Origin: CAZQRP01 sp964596125 | Lineage (GTDB): Bacteria; Chloroflexota; Dehalococcoidia; GIF9; UBA5629 | Assembly: GCA_964596125.1 (NCBI GenBank) | Contig: CAZQRP010000024.1 | Location: 1 to 57,977 of the forward strand | Length of the DNA stretch: 57,977 bases | Reading direction: 5' to 3' | Part shown: one piece after another, positions 35,589 to 44,428 of the stretch | How the letters are laid out: every line of letters starts with the position of its first letter | Position numbering within the stretch: position 1 is the first letter of the stretch | Position numbers and translations under genes: made by a program | The notes under the pieces: generated by a model | Told to the model about the DNA's origin: nothing | The model's database searches: none | What the model saw: only the letters and a program-made list of their open reading frames with translations

Positions 35589-38021
35589 TTAGGGTGCCTC
35601 TGTTTTAATCCACAGTCTATTGCCATCGGTAATAAATTCTATTGTGCCATACTCCGAGGTGAGAAAGATTTTATCTTTGTCCAGTTTCTGGGCCAGCCTT
35701 GCTATTACTTTGGGATGAGGATGGCCAAACCTGTTGTCAATGCCTGCTGAAATTACTGCTGCCTCAGGCCTAACTACAGCCAGGAATTCTGCAGACGTAG
35801 AAGTCTGGCTGCCGTGATGTGCTACCTTTAATACCGTACTGTTCAAATGGGTGCGGCTGGCAATGAGATGCCATTCAGCCTCTTCGATGATATCTGCAGT
35901 AAATAAAAAGCTAATCCTGTTCCAGTTCAAGCGTAGTACCAGACCATTGGCATTGATATCATCAGAAGTGTTGTGAAGAAGACGTGATGGTGGATGAAGC
36001 ACCTCAATACATATACCGTCTCCCAGTTTTATCACCTGGCCGGAGTGAGCCGTTTTATGCTCGATTTTTTTGTCATGCACTAAGTTGAGCCATTGATTGT
36101 AAATAGCTGAGTCATTGCTGATTCCCGGTTCGATAATCTGTTTCACATGGTAATTCTGGATCACTTCTACCAGACCTGTAACGTGGTCTGCCTGTGGTTG
36201 GGTAAGCACCACTACATCAATTGTTTTGTCCCAGAAGGGCAGTTTTTTGCTGAGCTCAAGATTTATTGACTGGGGACTGGGACCGCCGTCAATCAGAATG
36301 TCATGGCGATGTGGTGTTTGAATCAGGATGGAATCACCCTGTCCTATGTTTAGCACGCTTACATGAAGTTTATCATCGGGCATATTCAGGATGGCTGCCC
36401 AGACCAGGATAGTAGCAATTAAAACCGGGGGTATAATATATTTCCTGGGTAGTTTGAGAATATATATTGAAACCTTGCCGGTATGCTGGCGCGTTTTACT
36501 GGCTGTAACAGAAATTAGATTACTGAATTGTCTTCGATGATTGATGACTACCATGGCTCCTGCCAGTAGCGCATAGTAACAACATACGTGCCAGATGTGA
36601 ATCCTCCCAAGATCGGCGAATGAGAATGGTAATGCATCGTAAATTTGAATTACCAGCATTAAATAACTGAGAAAGAGCCATGCTATCCAGCCCAGAATCT
36701 GAGCGATAAACGGTGTTAAAAGGCCGATCACACTAACAAGAGCGACAACGATTATAATCCCTGGCAGTGCCGGTAAGATGAGCAGAGTGGCAGGTAGACC
36801 TACGAAAGAAACTGTGCCGAAATGGTAGGCTATGACGGGCCAGGTAATCAGGATTGCCGCCAAGGTTACCGCAAGGCTATCGGCAGCAAGTATACATATG
36901 GATGATGCAGTTCCTTCTGATCCTATACCGGCAGTTACCTTTTTTCTGCCCCAGGCCTGAAAGTGTGGAAATAGAAAAACAAGTCCTGTCATGGCGAGGA
37001 AGCTTAACTGGAAGCTGGCATCCCACAGAATCCGGGGCTCGATTCCCACCATCACCGCTGCTGCCAGAGCCAGGGCGGTTGAAGCATTTCTCTGTCTACC
37101 CAAATATTCTGCTATCAGGAACATGCTTCCCATGATTGCGCCGCGTATAACTGGAGGGTGTGCCCCGGTGACTATAGCATAGAGCCAGATAGCTGCAAAG
37201 GCCAGCCAGATGTATATAGAGTATCGTCTTCCAAAAAGCCAGATTCCCATGCTGAGAAGCATGCCAATAATAATGCTCAGGTGGAGACCGGAGATTGCCA
37301 GTAAATGCATGGTCCCCGTTCTTGCGAATATTTGTTTGAGAGAGTATGGAATATTGCCACGAAGACCGAGGAAGATACCCTGAGCCAGTGATCCTTGTGG
37401 TTCAGGCAAAGCACGGGACAGGCTTTGGGAGAGCCTGTTTCTTACTGAGTAAATTACTGCCAGTGCCCTGGAACCCTTGCCCCTATCGAGCGTTTCGATT
37501 TGTGGATAATAAATGACGGAATATATACCTTGATTGGCCAGATAGTCTTTATAATTGAAGTCGTTGAATTGCTGCGGACTTTCCAGCTTGCCGGTTACTT
37601 CCAGTATATCTCCATATTGATACTTATAGTATCTGGAGGTTCGTATAATCGCCTTTCCCGAGATTTCCATTTCCTGGCTGTCTACCTGTATTGTATCGGC
37701 TGAGAATTGGAATACCAGTACTTTGTCCTGGACTTCCGGATCGCTTGTTATCATGCCCTTAATTTCGGCTACTCCCTGATCGTTGTAAAATTGGAGGTAT
37801 TGCTTATTGATCCTGGGCAGGCTGGTCTGGAAGTAGACGTTGCCACCAACGAAGGCGAACAGGCAAAAACTGCAAATAAGAAGAGCTTTTCTATGTCGAG
37901 ATAGAAAAGGAATTAGTATTAAGGGGACTATGCCAATTGATATAACGCTCGGAGTAAGACCATAGTTCGCTCCTACCAGAATACCTGCTACCCAGGCTAT
38001 ACTGAGGAATATCAACGTCAT
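35589..38021 (-). CDS. comEC: DNA-uptake channel protein ComEC/Rec2
   Basis: An 810-residue inner-membrane channel for transformation. It contains an N-terminal OB-fold-like ComEC_N part (about 75-185), the competence domain with about ten membrane segments (MHLLAISGLHLSIIIGML near 237), and a C-terminal metallo-beta-lactamase domain (about 535-790: GQGDSILIQTPHRHDILIDG, LKVAHHGSQTSTSAEF). In the MBL domain the HxHxDH motif reads TQPQADH, so two metal ligands are replaced by Gln. It follows comEA by 7 bases. Pilus genes elsewhere in the window make competence plausible. Confidence 0.93.
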   Translation of the reverse strand: MTLIFLSIAWVAGILVGANYGLTPSVISIGIVPLILIPFLSRHRKALLICSFCLFAFVGGNVYFQTSLPRINKQYLQFYNDQGVAEIKGMITSDPEVQDKVLVFQFSADTIQVDSQEMEISGKAIIRTSRYYKYQYGDILEVTGKLESPQQFNDFNYKDYLANQGIYSVIYYPQIETLDRGKGSRALAVIYSVRNRLSQSLSRALPEPQGSLAQGIFLGLRGNIPYSLKQIFARTGTMHLLAISGLHLSIIIGMLLSMGIWLFGRRYSIYIWLAFAAIWLYAIVTGAHPPVIRGAIMGSMFLIAEYLGRQRNASTALALAAAVMVGIEPRILWDASFQLSFLAMTGLVFLFPHFQAWGRKKVTAGIGSEGTASSICILAADSLAVTLAAILITWPVIAYHFGTVSFVGLPATLLILPALPGIIIVVALVSVIGLLTPFIAQILGWIAWLFLSYLMLVIQIYDALPFSFADLGRIHIWHVCCYYALLAGAMVVINHRRQFSNLISVTASKTRQHTGKVSIYILKLPRKYIIPPVLIATILVWAAILNMPDDKLHVSVLNIGQGDSILIQTPHRHDILIDGGPSPQSINLELSKKLPFWDKTIDVVVLTQPQADHVTGLVEVIQNYHVKQIIEPGISNDSAIYNQWLNLVHDKKIEHKTAHSGQVIKLGDGICIEVLHPPSRLLHNTSDDINANGLVLRLNWNRISFLFTADIIEEAEWHLIASRTHLNSTVLKVAHHGSQTSTSAEFLAVVRPEAAVISAGIDNRFGHPHPKVIARLAQKLDKDKIFLTSEYGTIEFITDGNRLWIKTEAP

Positions 38022-38028
38022 CAGGCCT

Positions 38029-38538
38029 TCAGTCCTCTAATGTGATCAAATCTTTGATGCTATCCAGGGTAGACCTGCCAATACCACTCACTTTAAGTAC
38101 ATCATCAATTCTGCGAAAAGGACCGGACTGGTTACGATAGTCGATAATAGCCTGGGCTTTACTCTGCCCGATTCCGGGCAGAGCTTCGAGCAACCAGGCG
38201 TCGGCCCGGTTCAAATTTATACGTTGTGGCAGGCGACTTTCATCAGTCTTCGGAATATAGAGTTTGGGGCGGCTTAGGTCAGCATCTGACACAGGACCGG
38301 CTGCCTGGATAAGGGTTACTATCGTATCCTCTTCTTTAACAGGATAAAAGCCTGGATTGCTTACTGCTCCATCGATATAGATTTCAAACCGGTACTCGGG
38401 GGGTGTGGTCGAGGTCAGGGAAATCTCAACAGGCTGGTTCCTGCACTGCTTAATAACCAGTAGTATGCCGCCGCACAACAAACTGAGCAGGAGAAAGGCG
38501 ACTATAAGTAACCAATATTTATCAATATTAGTTGACAT
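38029..38538 (-). CDS. comEA: DNA-binding competence protein ComEA
   Basis: A 169-residue membrane-anchored DNA receptor. One N-terminal membrane segment (YWLLIVAFLLLSLLCGGILL, about 8-27) is followed by an SLBB domain (IYIDGAVSNPGFYPVKEEDT, about 53-72) and a C-terminal pair of helix-hairpin-helix motifs (INLNRADAWLLEALPGIGQ and IDDVLKVSGIGRSTLDSI). It is divergent from smpB, separated by 55 bases. Confidence 0.94.
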   Translation of the reverse strand: MSTNIDKYWLLIVAFLLLSLLCGGILLVIKQCRNQPVEISLTSTTPPEYRFEIYIDGAVSNPGFYPVKEEDTIVTLIQAAGPVSDADLSRPKLYIPKTDESRLPQRINLNRADAWLLEALPGIGQSKAQAIIDYRNQSGPFRRIDDVLKVSGIGRSTLDSIKDLITLED

Positions 38539-38593
38539 AACGTACTCCCTTTTCTATCTTATTTCTGGTAATAGTGATAGAATTTTAACATAG

Positions 38594-39049
38594 ATGGTGG
38601 ATTCGAAAACGATTACTATTAATCGTAAAGCCTATCACGATTACGCTATTCTGGAAAGTCTGGAAGCTGGAATCGCGCTTAAGGGCACAGAGATCAAGTC
38701 GATTCGAGAAGGAAGGGTGAACATTCGTGATGCCTATGCCAGACCTGAACAAGGTGAGTTGTGGTTATTTAATGCTCACATAGCTGGTTATCAGGCTGGC
38801 AGCATATATAATCATGAACCAAACCGGCGGCGCAAGCTTTTATTACACCGTCGTCAGATTAATTACCTGGCGGGCATGGTAACCAAGAAGGGTTTGACTT
38901 TGGTACCTTTGAAGTTGTACATTAAAAAAGGGATAGCAAAGCTGGAGTTAGGTGTGGCTCGGGGTAAACGGGTATATGATAAGCGAGAGACAATAGCCCG
39001 GCGTGAAACGGATATAGAGATCGGGCGGGCTTTAAAGAGGAAGGTTTAA
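38594..39049 (+). CDS. smpB: SsrA-binding protein SmpB
   Basis: A 151-residue tmRNA partner for ribosome rescue. It has the family core: INRKAYHDYAILESLEAGI, LKGTEIKSIREGRVNIRDAY, LFNAHIAGY, then KLLLHRRQINYL and a basic C-terminal tail (VARGKRVYDKRETIARRE) that enters the mRNA channel. The tmRNA gene starts 24 bases after its stop, so both partners are linked. Confidence 0.97.
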   Translation: MVDSKTITINRKAYHDYAILESLEAGIALKGTEIKSIREGRVNIRDAYARPEQGELWLFNAHIAGYQAGSIYNHEPNRRRKLLLHRRQINYLAGMVTKKGLTLVPLKLYIKKGIAKLELGVARGKRVYDKRETIARRETDIEIGRALKRKV

Positions 39050-39073
39050 GCTGCACATTAACAACTTAGTTTT

Positions 39074-39426
39074 GGGGGCGCGTGGATTCGACAGTGGCAG
39101 GCCTACAGGATAGCAGGTCGAGGTGCCATCTACCTCGTAAATCAGGTGGCAAAAAACAACTGCCAACGAAGCAGTTCCGATCGCAGCCTAATTACATAGG
39201 TTGCGCATCCAACCTGGCCTCTCCCCGATGGACCGGGATTGGGTGCCGAACAGTCGGGGTGCTCCAGTCTTGATGTCGGTATAGATTGGCTAAGATTTAT
39301 CGACTGGCCTGGCTATACTCGGTCAGCAGAGGCTGGTCAGGTGAGACCAAAGAGCTGGCTAAACTTGTAGGAGATTCTGGCAACCTTCTTCTGGACGGGG
39401 AGTTCGACTCTCCCCCGCCTCCACCA
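39074..39426 (+). ncRNA. ssrA: Transfer-messenger RNA (tmRNA), CCA encoded
   Basis: A one-piece tmRNA of about 353 nt. The 5' end GGGGGCG pairs with CGCCTCC before the encoded ACCA, giving a 7-bp acceptor stem. The conserved tRNA-like parts are present: GTGGATTCGACAG near the 5' end and GGAGTTCGACTC (T-arm) near the 3' end. The tag frame ends ANEAVPIAA then TAA (39162-39191), a hydrophobic C-terminus suitable for ClpXP-type proteases. The T-arm and acceptor end form the left copy of a direct repeat flanking a genomic island. Confidence 0.95.
39399..39426 (+). repeat. attL-like 28-bp repeat in the tmRNA 3' end
   Basis: The last 28 bases of tmRNA, from the T-arm GGAGTTCGAC through TCCCCCGCCTCCACCA, recur at 44312-44339 with one mismatch (T to C). 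Such duplicated tmRNA ends are classic marks of site-specific integration. Confidence 0.85.
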
Positions 39427-39435
39427 TGGTAATTG

Positions 39436-39466
39436 AAGCTAAGATCTTTGTGATTTTAGCTTTTTT
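39436..39466 (+). terminator. Terminator supplied by the island to tmRNA
   Basis: AAGCTAA (39436-39442) pairs with TTAGCTT (39456-39462), and a T-run follows. It lies 10 bases after the tmRNA CCA, inside the island, and would end the tmRNA transcript. Confidence 0.75.
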
Positions 39467-39645
39467 GTATTTAGTGTGGTGGTTAATATGGATGTGGAGG
39501 TAACTCACCTCCCCGTCCATTAGAAGAGGTTCGGGATTAGGCTCTTCTTATCAAATAAAAGTTCGGGAACTGTCCCCAATGGCCCACCAAGGGGGACGAT
39601 ACCTAGAACCACTCTCAATCATCACCATTTGTTTTCGGAAAGAGT

Positions 39646-39846
39646 CTATTCGGTAACCTTTCCGTGGCTTCCTTGGGATGGTTCCTCAAAAATTAATTTG
39701 GCTACGGCTGCGCTTCTGTCGTAGTAGTGAGATAAATATAATAGCCCTATTAAAACAATCACGTAGATCGTATGCTCTTTATGGTAAAATAACCAATCAC
39801 AAAAATCTTTGTATATCCTGTTCGGTTTATTATTGTCAATTCTCAT
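39646..39846 (-). CDS. Small predicted membrane protein of the island
   Basis: A 66-residue protein with one likely membrane segment (TIYVIVLIGLLYLSHYY, about 26-42) between charged ends. GGGGTGA lies about 10 bases before its ATG. It is divergent from the DUF262 genes. No family recognised; it could be an accessory part of the system or a chance frame. Confidence 0.4.
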   Translation of the reverse strand: MRIDNNKPNRIYKDFCDWLFYHKEHTIYVIVLIGLLYLSHYYDRSAAVAKLIFEEPSQGSHGKVTE

Positions 39847-40061
39847 AGTTCAAGCTCACCCCTTACCCTGAAATTGGCCCAAGCCATATGAAAATGTCTG
39901 ATTATACTTACTTTCTTCATGTGGCTCAAGATGCTTATTTGTTTTTATTTATATAGGGGTCTTTAAGAAGTTTTTCATTTCATATACCCCAAAATGGTGC
40001 TATAATCACATAAACGCATTTATCGCAGCCTACTTTTAATATTTTTAGGGATAGAGTAACG

Positions 40062-41765
40062 ATGCCTGATCATATCGCTCTTAAATGTGTTCTTGATCTA
40101 CTGGATAATCACTTTATTATCCCTCCTTATCAAAGAGGTTATCGGTGGACTTCTCAAGAGGTAAACGATCTATTGAATGATATTTGGGAGTTTACTCAAA
40201 AGGATCAAAAATCTAAGAAGGAATTCTATTGTTTACAACCTATTATCGTTACACCTTGTGAGAATGGATATATCGTAATAGATGGGCAACAGAGATTAAC
40301 TACCATTTATATTATTTTCGAAGTATTGAAAGAAATAAAAAACCATTTAACTAAAAAAATGTTTACTCTCGAATATCAAACGAGAGCAGATAGTGAGGAA
40401 TTTCTTAAAAATATTGAACTATCTCGACAGGATGAAAATATCGATTATTACCACATATGTAACGCGTATACCACAGTACAGAATTGGTTTGAAACTAAAC
40501 AAGGTTCACCGAAAATAGATGTTTTAAGTACGTTATTACGTGATGATAATAGTGGGAACAATGTAAAAGTTATTTGGTATGAGGTTGATTCGACTTCAAC
40601 TCTTGACCAAATAGAAATATTTACTCGAATTAACACTGGGAAAATTCCTCTCACTAATGCTGAACTTGTGAAAGCCTTATTACTGAGAGAAGATAATTTT
40701 CAGGGTAATGAGAGAGGCGTACGCTTAGCTCAATTAGAAATGGCTTCAGATTGGGATAACATTGAGTATAGTCTTGGGGACAACCAATTGTGGTACTTCC
40801 TTTGTGATAACCAAAAACAATACGAAAATAGAATAGAATTTATATTTGATTTGATTGCCGGTACATCGAGTATAGATAAATACTATACATTCAGATATTT
40901 CAACAAGCAATTCGCCGAACATATCAGTTCTGATAATATATGGCAACAAATAAAAAAATATTATCTTACATTTTCCGAATGGTTTGAACATCGTGAATAT
41001 TATCATCTTATCGGTTACCTTGTTTCTTTAGGAGAGAACTTAAAAAACCTCGAGCACCAATCCTCAATAAAATCAAAATCTGAGTTTAAAGAGTATTTAA
41101 AAGAAAAAATCAAAAATTATGTTAGATATAATATTGACGAACTCAACTATGAAGAGGATCGAAGGATAATAAAAAGGATCCTTTTGCTTTTCAATATTGT
41201 TACTCTACTTTCAAACAATAACACAAACGCACGATTTCAATTTGGAAGATATAAAACTGAGGAATGGGATATCGAACATATCCATTCAGTGCAATCAGAG
41301 AGACCAGAAGCTGCGAATCACAAGATTGATTGGTTGAAAGAAGTATATAACTTTACAGAAAACGAGGACTTGAAAAATAAAGTTAAAAACTTTTTAAATT
41401 CAAGCCACGAACAGAATGATGATACATTTGTTATATTATACGATGAGATATTAAAGACCTATAGTGAAGATGGTGTGATTGAAGACGTAGATGATATTTC
41501 GAATCTAGCTTTACTTGATTCGGGAACGAACAGAGGATATAAAAATGCGGTGTTTCCAATAAAAAGGCAAAGAATTATAGAAAAAGATACTTATGGCACT
41601 TTTATCCCCTTGTGTACGAAAAATGTCTTCATGAAATATTACAACAAAAAAGTAGATCAAATGACATTTTGGGGTAAAAACGATCGAAGAGCATATCTAG
41701 AAGCAATAAAACAAGTATTATCTCCGTATATTCCGAAAAACGAAGATCGGGGAAATGATGAATGA
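40062..41765 (+). CDS. GmrSD-like DUF262-DUF1524 nuclease, probable defence protein
   Basis: A 567-residue protein. Residues 10-220 are a DUF262 (GmrS-type, ParB/sulfiredoxin-fold) domain with FIIPPYQRGYRW (16-27) and IDGQQRLTTIY (about 72-82), the nucleotide-hydrolysis motifs. The C-terminal part (about 400-560) is DUF1524 (GmrD-type), a His-Me-finger nuclease: WDIEHIHSVQSE (about 404) and the later NLALLDSGTNRGYKNAVFPI split as NLALLDSG and NRGYKNAVFPIKRQ. GmrSD-type enzymes cleave modified phage DNA (type IV restriction), and SspE uses the same layout. The target here is unknown. The stop overlaps the next gene by 11 bases. Base composition is AT-rich, unlike nearby chromosomal genes. Confidence 0.85.
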   Translation: MPDHIALKCVLDLLDNHFIIPPYQRGYRWTSQEVNDLLNDIWEFTQKDQKSKKEFYCLQPIIVTPCENGYIVIDGQQRLTTIYIIFEVLKEIKNHLTKKMFTLEYQTRADSEEFLKNIELSRQDENIDYYHICNAYTTVQNWFETKQGSPKIDVLSTLLRDDNSGNNVKVIWYEVDSTSTLDQIEIFTRINTGKIPLTNAELVKALLLREDNFQGNERGVRLAQLEMASDWDNIEYSLGDNQLWYFLCDNQKQYENRIEFIFDLIAGTSSIDKYYTFRYFNKQFAEHISSDNIWQQIKKYYLTFSEWFEHREYYHLIGYLVSLGENLKNLEHQSSIKSKSEFKEYLKEKIKNYVRYNIDELNYEEDRRIIKRILLLFNIVTLLSNNNTNARFQFGRYKTEEWDIEHIHSVQSERPEAANHKIDWLKEVYNFTENEDLKNKVKNFLNSSHEQNDDTFVILYDEILKTYSEDGVIEDVDDISNLALLDSGTNRGYKNAVFPIKRQRIIEKDTYGTFIPLCTKNVFMKYYNKKVDQMTFWGKNDRRAYLEAIKQVLSPYIPKNEDRGNDE

Positions 41766-43965
41766 TAATGACGGTCAAAGATTAACTTTTCTTGAACTAT
41801 TTAGAGATAAGGGTTATTTGGTTGAAATACCAATAATTCAAAGAGATTATGCTCATGGAAGAGAATCGGCTTCCAGAGTAAGGAACAATTTTTTAGTGTC
41901 ATTGCATCATTCTCTCCAAAATGATGAACCTCTCGACCTGGATTTTATATATGGCAGTATTTCCGATAATAAATTAGTTCCTTTAGATGGTCAGCAAAGA
42001 CTTACAACACTATTTCTTCTTCATTGGTATCTTGCATCCAAAGAAGGGTACTTAGAAGATTTTAACAATATACTCAAAATTGAGAATAGATCTAAATTTA
42101 CATATGAAACAAGGACAACATCGCGTGAATTCTGTAATGCATTGATAGCACACGAAGTTGAGATACCCTCTTCAACAACCACCAATATAAGTGACATCAT
42201 AAAAGATTCTCAGTGGTTTTATATTTCTTGGGAAAAAGATCCGACAATAAAATCAATGCTCGTTATGCTCGATGCTATTCATGGGAAATATATGGACAGT
42301 ACCGATTTTTATAATAAGCTATCCAGAACTGATAGTCCACCTATTAGTTTTCAATTTATTGAACTCAAGGATTTTGGGCTATCAGATAACCTGTATATCA
42401 AAATGAATGCGCGTGGCAAAGAGTTAACTCCATTCGAAAACTTTAAGGCGAAATTCGAGAAGGTTTTAGAAATTCACGATACCGAAAACGGTACTAATCT
42501 GAAAGATGGTTTTTCTATAAATATAGATACTGTATGGCCTGATATATTCTGGAAATATAGAGATAAAAAAACAAATTCATTTGATGAGAAAATAATGAAC
42601 TTCATTCGGATACTAGCTACAAATGAGTATACAGTTAATTCGGAAACTATCAATTATATAAATATAGATAAGTTAATTAACTCAAGAATAATAGAATTCG
42701 ATGATCTTGTTGAATTAGGTTGTTTGAACACAGCATTTTTCTCATCGTTAATCAATACACTTGATACTCTAAGCAACAATGGTAAAACAGGTATAAAGGA
42801 GTATTTCTCAGATAATAGTCTCTTGTCCGAATCTCAATTATTCCGAGGAACAATAGATTATAACCTATCATATCCAGAAAGAATACAGCTATATGGATTA
42901 TATAGTTATCTAAATAAATTCGTTGATACTGATAAACTAACTGAATGGATCCGTGTCGTCAGAAATCTAACTGAAAACACTCGGATTGATGAAATACCTG
43001 ATTACGTATCTGCGTTGAAATCGATTAATGAACTCTTTACACATTCAAATGAAATTCTTGAATACGTTTCTGATGCTTCGAACGAAATTAGGGGTTTTGC
43101 GGCGATTCAAGTTTCAGAGGAAAGACTTAAGGCTTTGCTTATTCAAAAAAGCAATAGATGGAAACAAGCTATTATCAATATTGAAAACCATGGGTATTTC
43201 AAGGGGCAAATCGGTTTTATACTGAAATTTTCTGGCATCACCGATTACTATCGAGAAAATACCAATGTTGATTGGTCTAACACTGACGATGAAGAATATT
43301 TCGTCAAATTTTCAGAGTATTCACTGAAAGCAAATTCAGTCTTCAGTCAAACGGGCTTGAGAAAGTTCAATGATTACCTATTTGAGCGCGCTCTACTATG
43401 TAAAGGAAATTATACGCTTAGTAAAGGTTTAAATAATAGTTTTTTAATAGATTCTGATAGAGATATCGGATGGAAAAGATTGTTACGAGATGACAATCAA
43501 AAAAGAGAGTACGTTAAAGAACTATTGGATGAATTGGGAGCATCTGAAATTGAAAAAGATCTACAAAACATCGTAGATCGCTCCACTATTATAGATTGGA
43601 GAAAGTATTTTGTTGAATATCCTGAAATGATCGGGGCTTGCGGTGTTTACAAATTTATTCGATGGGAAAGTAATAATGATATCTTACTACTGAAAAGGAC
43701 CAAAACTAATGGAGTACACAGTGAATATTACTCTTACGCTTTATGTGTGAAACTTAGAAGGATGGGGCATACTGTCTTGTATATGGAAAATAATTCAGTA
43801 GATTACTGGAAATATATTCATTATATCAATGGGCATAATATCATGATCTATTATGATTACTTCGAAGGAGAATGGTACTACTTCATTAAGTATCAAGACA
43901 ACACTACCCTCCATAAATCTCAAGATGAAGTCTTGTCATATCTAACAGATAATAAAATCATTTAA
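41755..43965 (+). CDS. Second DUF262-family protein, no DUF1524 seen
   Basis: A 736-residue partner of the preceding gene. The N-terminal DUF262 domain has VEIPIIQRDYAHGR (24-37), LVPLDGQQRLTTLFLLHWYL split as VPLDGQQRLTT and LFLLHWYLA (about 75-94), and the conserved YIKMNARGKELTPFENFKAK (about 214-233). The long remainder is helical, AT-rich in codon use, and ends in an aromatic domain (KYIHYINGHNIMIYYDY). No HNH or His-Me signature is seen, so it may act as sensor, NTPase or specificity subunit for the first protein. The 11-base overlap implies coupled translation. It could start at 41755 or 41758. Confidence 0.8.
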   Translation: MMNDNDGQRLTFLELFRDKGYLVEIPIIQRDYAHGRESASRVRNNFLVSLHHSLQNDEPLDLDFIYGSISDNKLVPLDGQQRLTTLFLLHWYLASKEGYLEDFNNILKIENRSKFTYETRTTSREFCNALIAHEVEIPSSTTTNISDIIKDSQWFYISWEKDPTIKSMLVMLDAIHGKYMDSTDFYNKLSRTDSPPISFQFIELKDFGLSDNLYIKMNARGKELTPFENFKAKFEKVLEIHDTENGTNLKDGFSINIDTVWPDIFWKYRDKKTNSFDEKIMNFIRILATNEYTVNSETINYINIDKLINSRIIEFDDLVELGCLNTAFFSSLINTLDTLSNNGKTGIKEYFSDNSLLSESQLFRGTIDYNLSYPERIQLYGLYSYLNKFVDTDKLTEWIRVVRNLTENTRIDEIPDYVSALKSINELFTHSNEILEYVSDASNEIRGFAAIQVSEERLKALLIQKSNRWKQAIINIENHGYFKGQIGFILKFSGITDYYRENTNVDWSNTDDEEYFVKFSEYSLKANSVFSQTGLRKFNDYLFERALLCKGNYTLSKGLNNSFLIDSDRDIGWKRLLRDDNQKREYVKELLDELGASEIEKDLQNIVDRSTIIDWRKYFVEYPEMIGACGVYKFIRWESNNDILLLKRTKTNGVHSEYYSYALCVKLRRMGHTVLYMENNSVDYWKYIHYINGHNIMIYYDYFEGEWYYFIKYQDNTTLHKSQDEVLSYLTDNKII

Positions 43966-44017
43966 ATCTTGAAAATTCCATAACGATCGTACACTAACCA
44001 CAATCTCGAGTATCTAT

Positions 44018-44050
44018 AAAAGCCTTCCTTCCAGGAGGCTTTTTCTTTTC
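44018..44050 (+). terminator. Strong intrinsic terminator after the DUF262 operon
   Basis: AAAAGCC (44018-44024) pairs with GGCTTTT (44037-44043), with an inner TCCT/AGGA extension, followed by a T-rich tract. It closes the two-gene operon. Confidence 0.85.
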
Positions 44051-44311
44051 GTTTTTTTTACATCTCATCACCCCCTGGAGGGGATGATAATTGAGCTAGT
44101 TCTTGAAATTTCACCTTATGACTTTTTGTTGGACAATGAAGCTGGAAAACAACAAAAAGCACCTTAAAAACTGAATGGCGAAGCTTTGACCTGAACGCTT
44201 GCCCTACTACAAACAAAGGGATGCGAACTCAAAAAAGGCACTCTTTATGTATCAAATGTTGCGCCTAATGCTCATCTTTGTATCAGCAACGCAATTATTG
44301 TACGGTATGAT
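44051..44311. other. Right non-coding end of the island with inverted repeats
   Basis: Holds CATC-CCCC/GGGG-ATG near 44065-44089, and a perfect 9-bp inverted repeat TTTTTGTTG / CAACAAAAA (44123-44131 and 44150-44158). Nothing coding is convincing; a 62-codon frame that crosses the right repeat (44199-44387) was not called. Confidence 0.5.
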
Positions 44312-44339
44312 GGAGTTCGACCCTCCCCCGCCTCCACCA
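44312..44339 (+). repeat. attR-like 28-bp copy of the tmRNA 3' end
   Basis: Matches 39399-39426 at 27 of 28 bases, including TCCCCCGCCTCCACCA. It marks the right edge of the island and is probably the original chromosomal tmRNA end. Confidence 0.85.
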
Positions 44340-44348
44340 AATTGTCCT

Positions 44349-44381
44349 CAAACTTCGATATTATGTCGGAGTTTTTTTATT
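44349..44381 (+). terminator. Probable original tmRNA terminator
   Basis: AACTTCGA pairs with TCGGAGTT across a short loop and is followed by a T-run, starting about 10 bases after the right tmRNA-end repeat. Its place mirrors the terminator now found after the left copy. Confidence 0.7.
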
Positions 44382-44428
44382 TGCTGAGTACATGGGCAGA
44401 TCCAGGATTATAAAAATACAGAAAGCCA

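Larger units (their letters stand above)
39427..40061. other. Left non-coding end of the island
   Basis: Apart from the terminator and a small minus-strand ORF, this stretch holds two hairpins: AGAAGAG/CTCTTCT near 39523-39549 and GTCCCC/GGGGAC near 39570-39598. The AT-rich DNA before 40062 should contain the promoter of the DUF262 genes. No consensus pair is clear. Confidence 0.5.
39399..44339. mobile_element. tmRNA-integrated genomic island carrying two DUF262 genes
   Basis: About 4.9 kb bounded by the 28-bp tmRNA-end repeats. The coding DNA is clearly richer in A and T than the flanks. The cargo is a small membrane ORF and two overlapping DUF262-family genes. There is no integrase, transposase or replication gene, so the island is either a decayed element or one moved by an integrase acting in trans. 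Confidence 0.75.

Noticed and set aside
39399..44339. Integrase or transposase gene inside the tmRNA island
   Set aside because: I looked on both strands for tyrosine or serine recombinase motifs and found none; the only large frames are the DUF262 genes.
44199..44387. 62-codon ORF crossing the right tmRNA-end repeat
   Set aside because: It reads through the repeat to give a poly-Pro run and into the terminator; no ribosome site.
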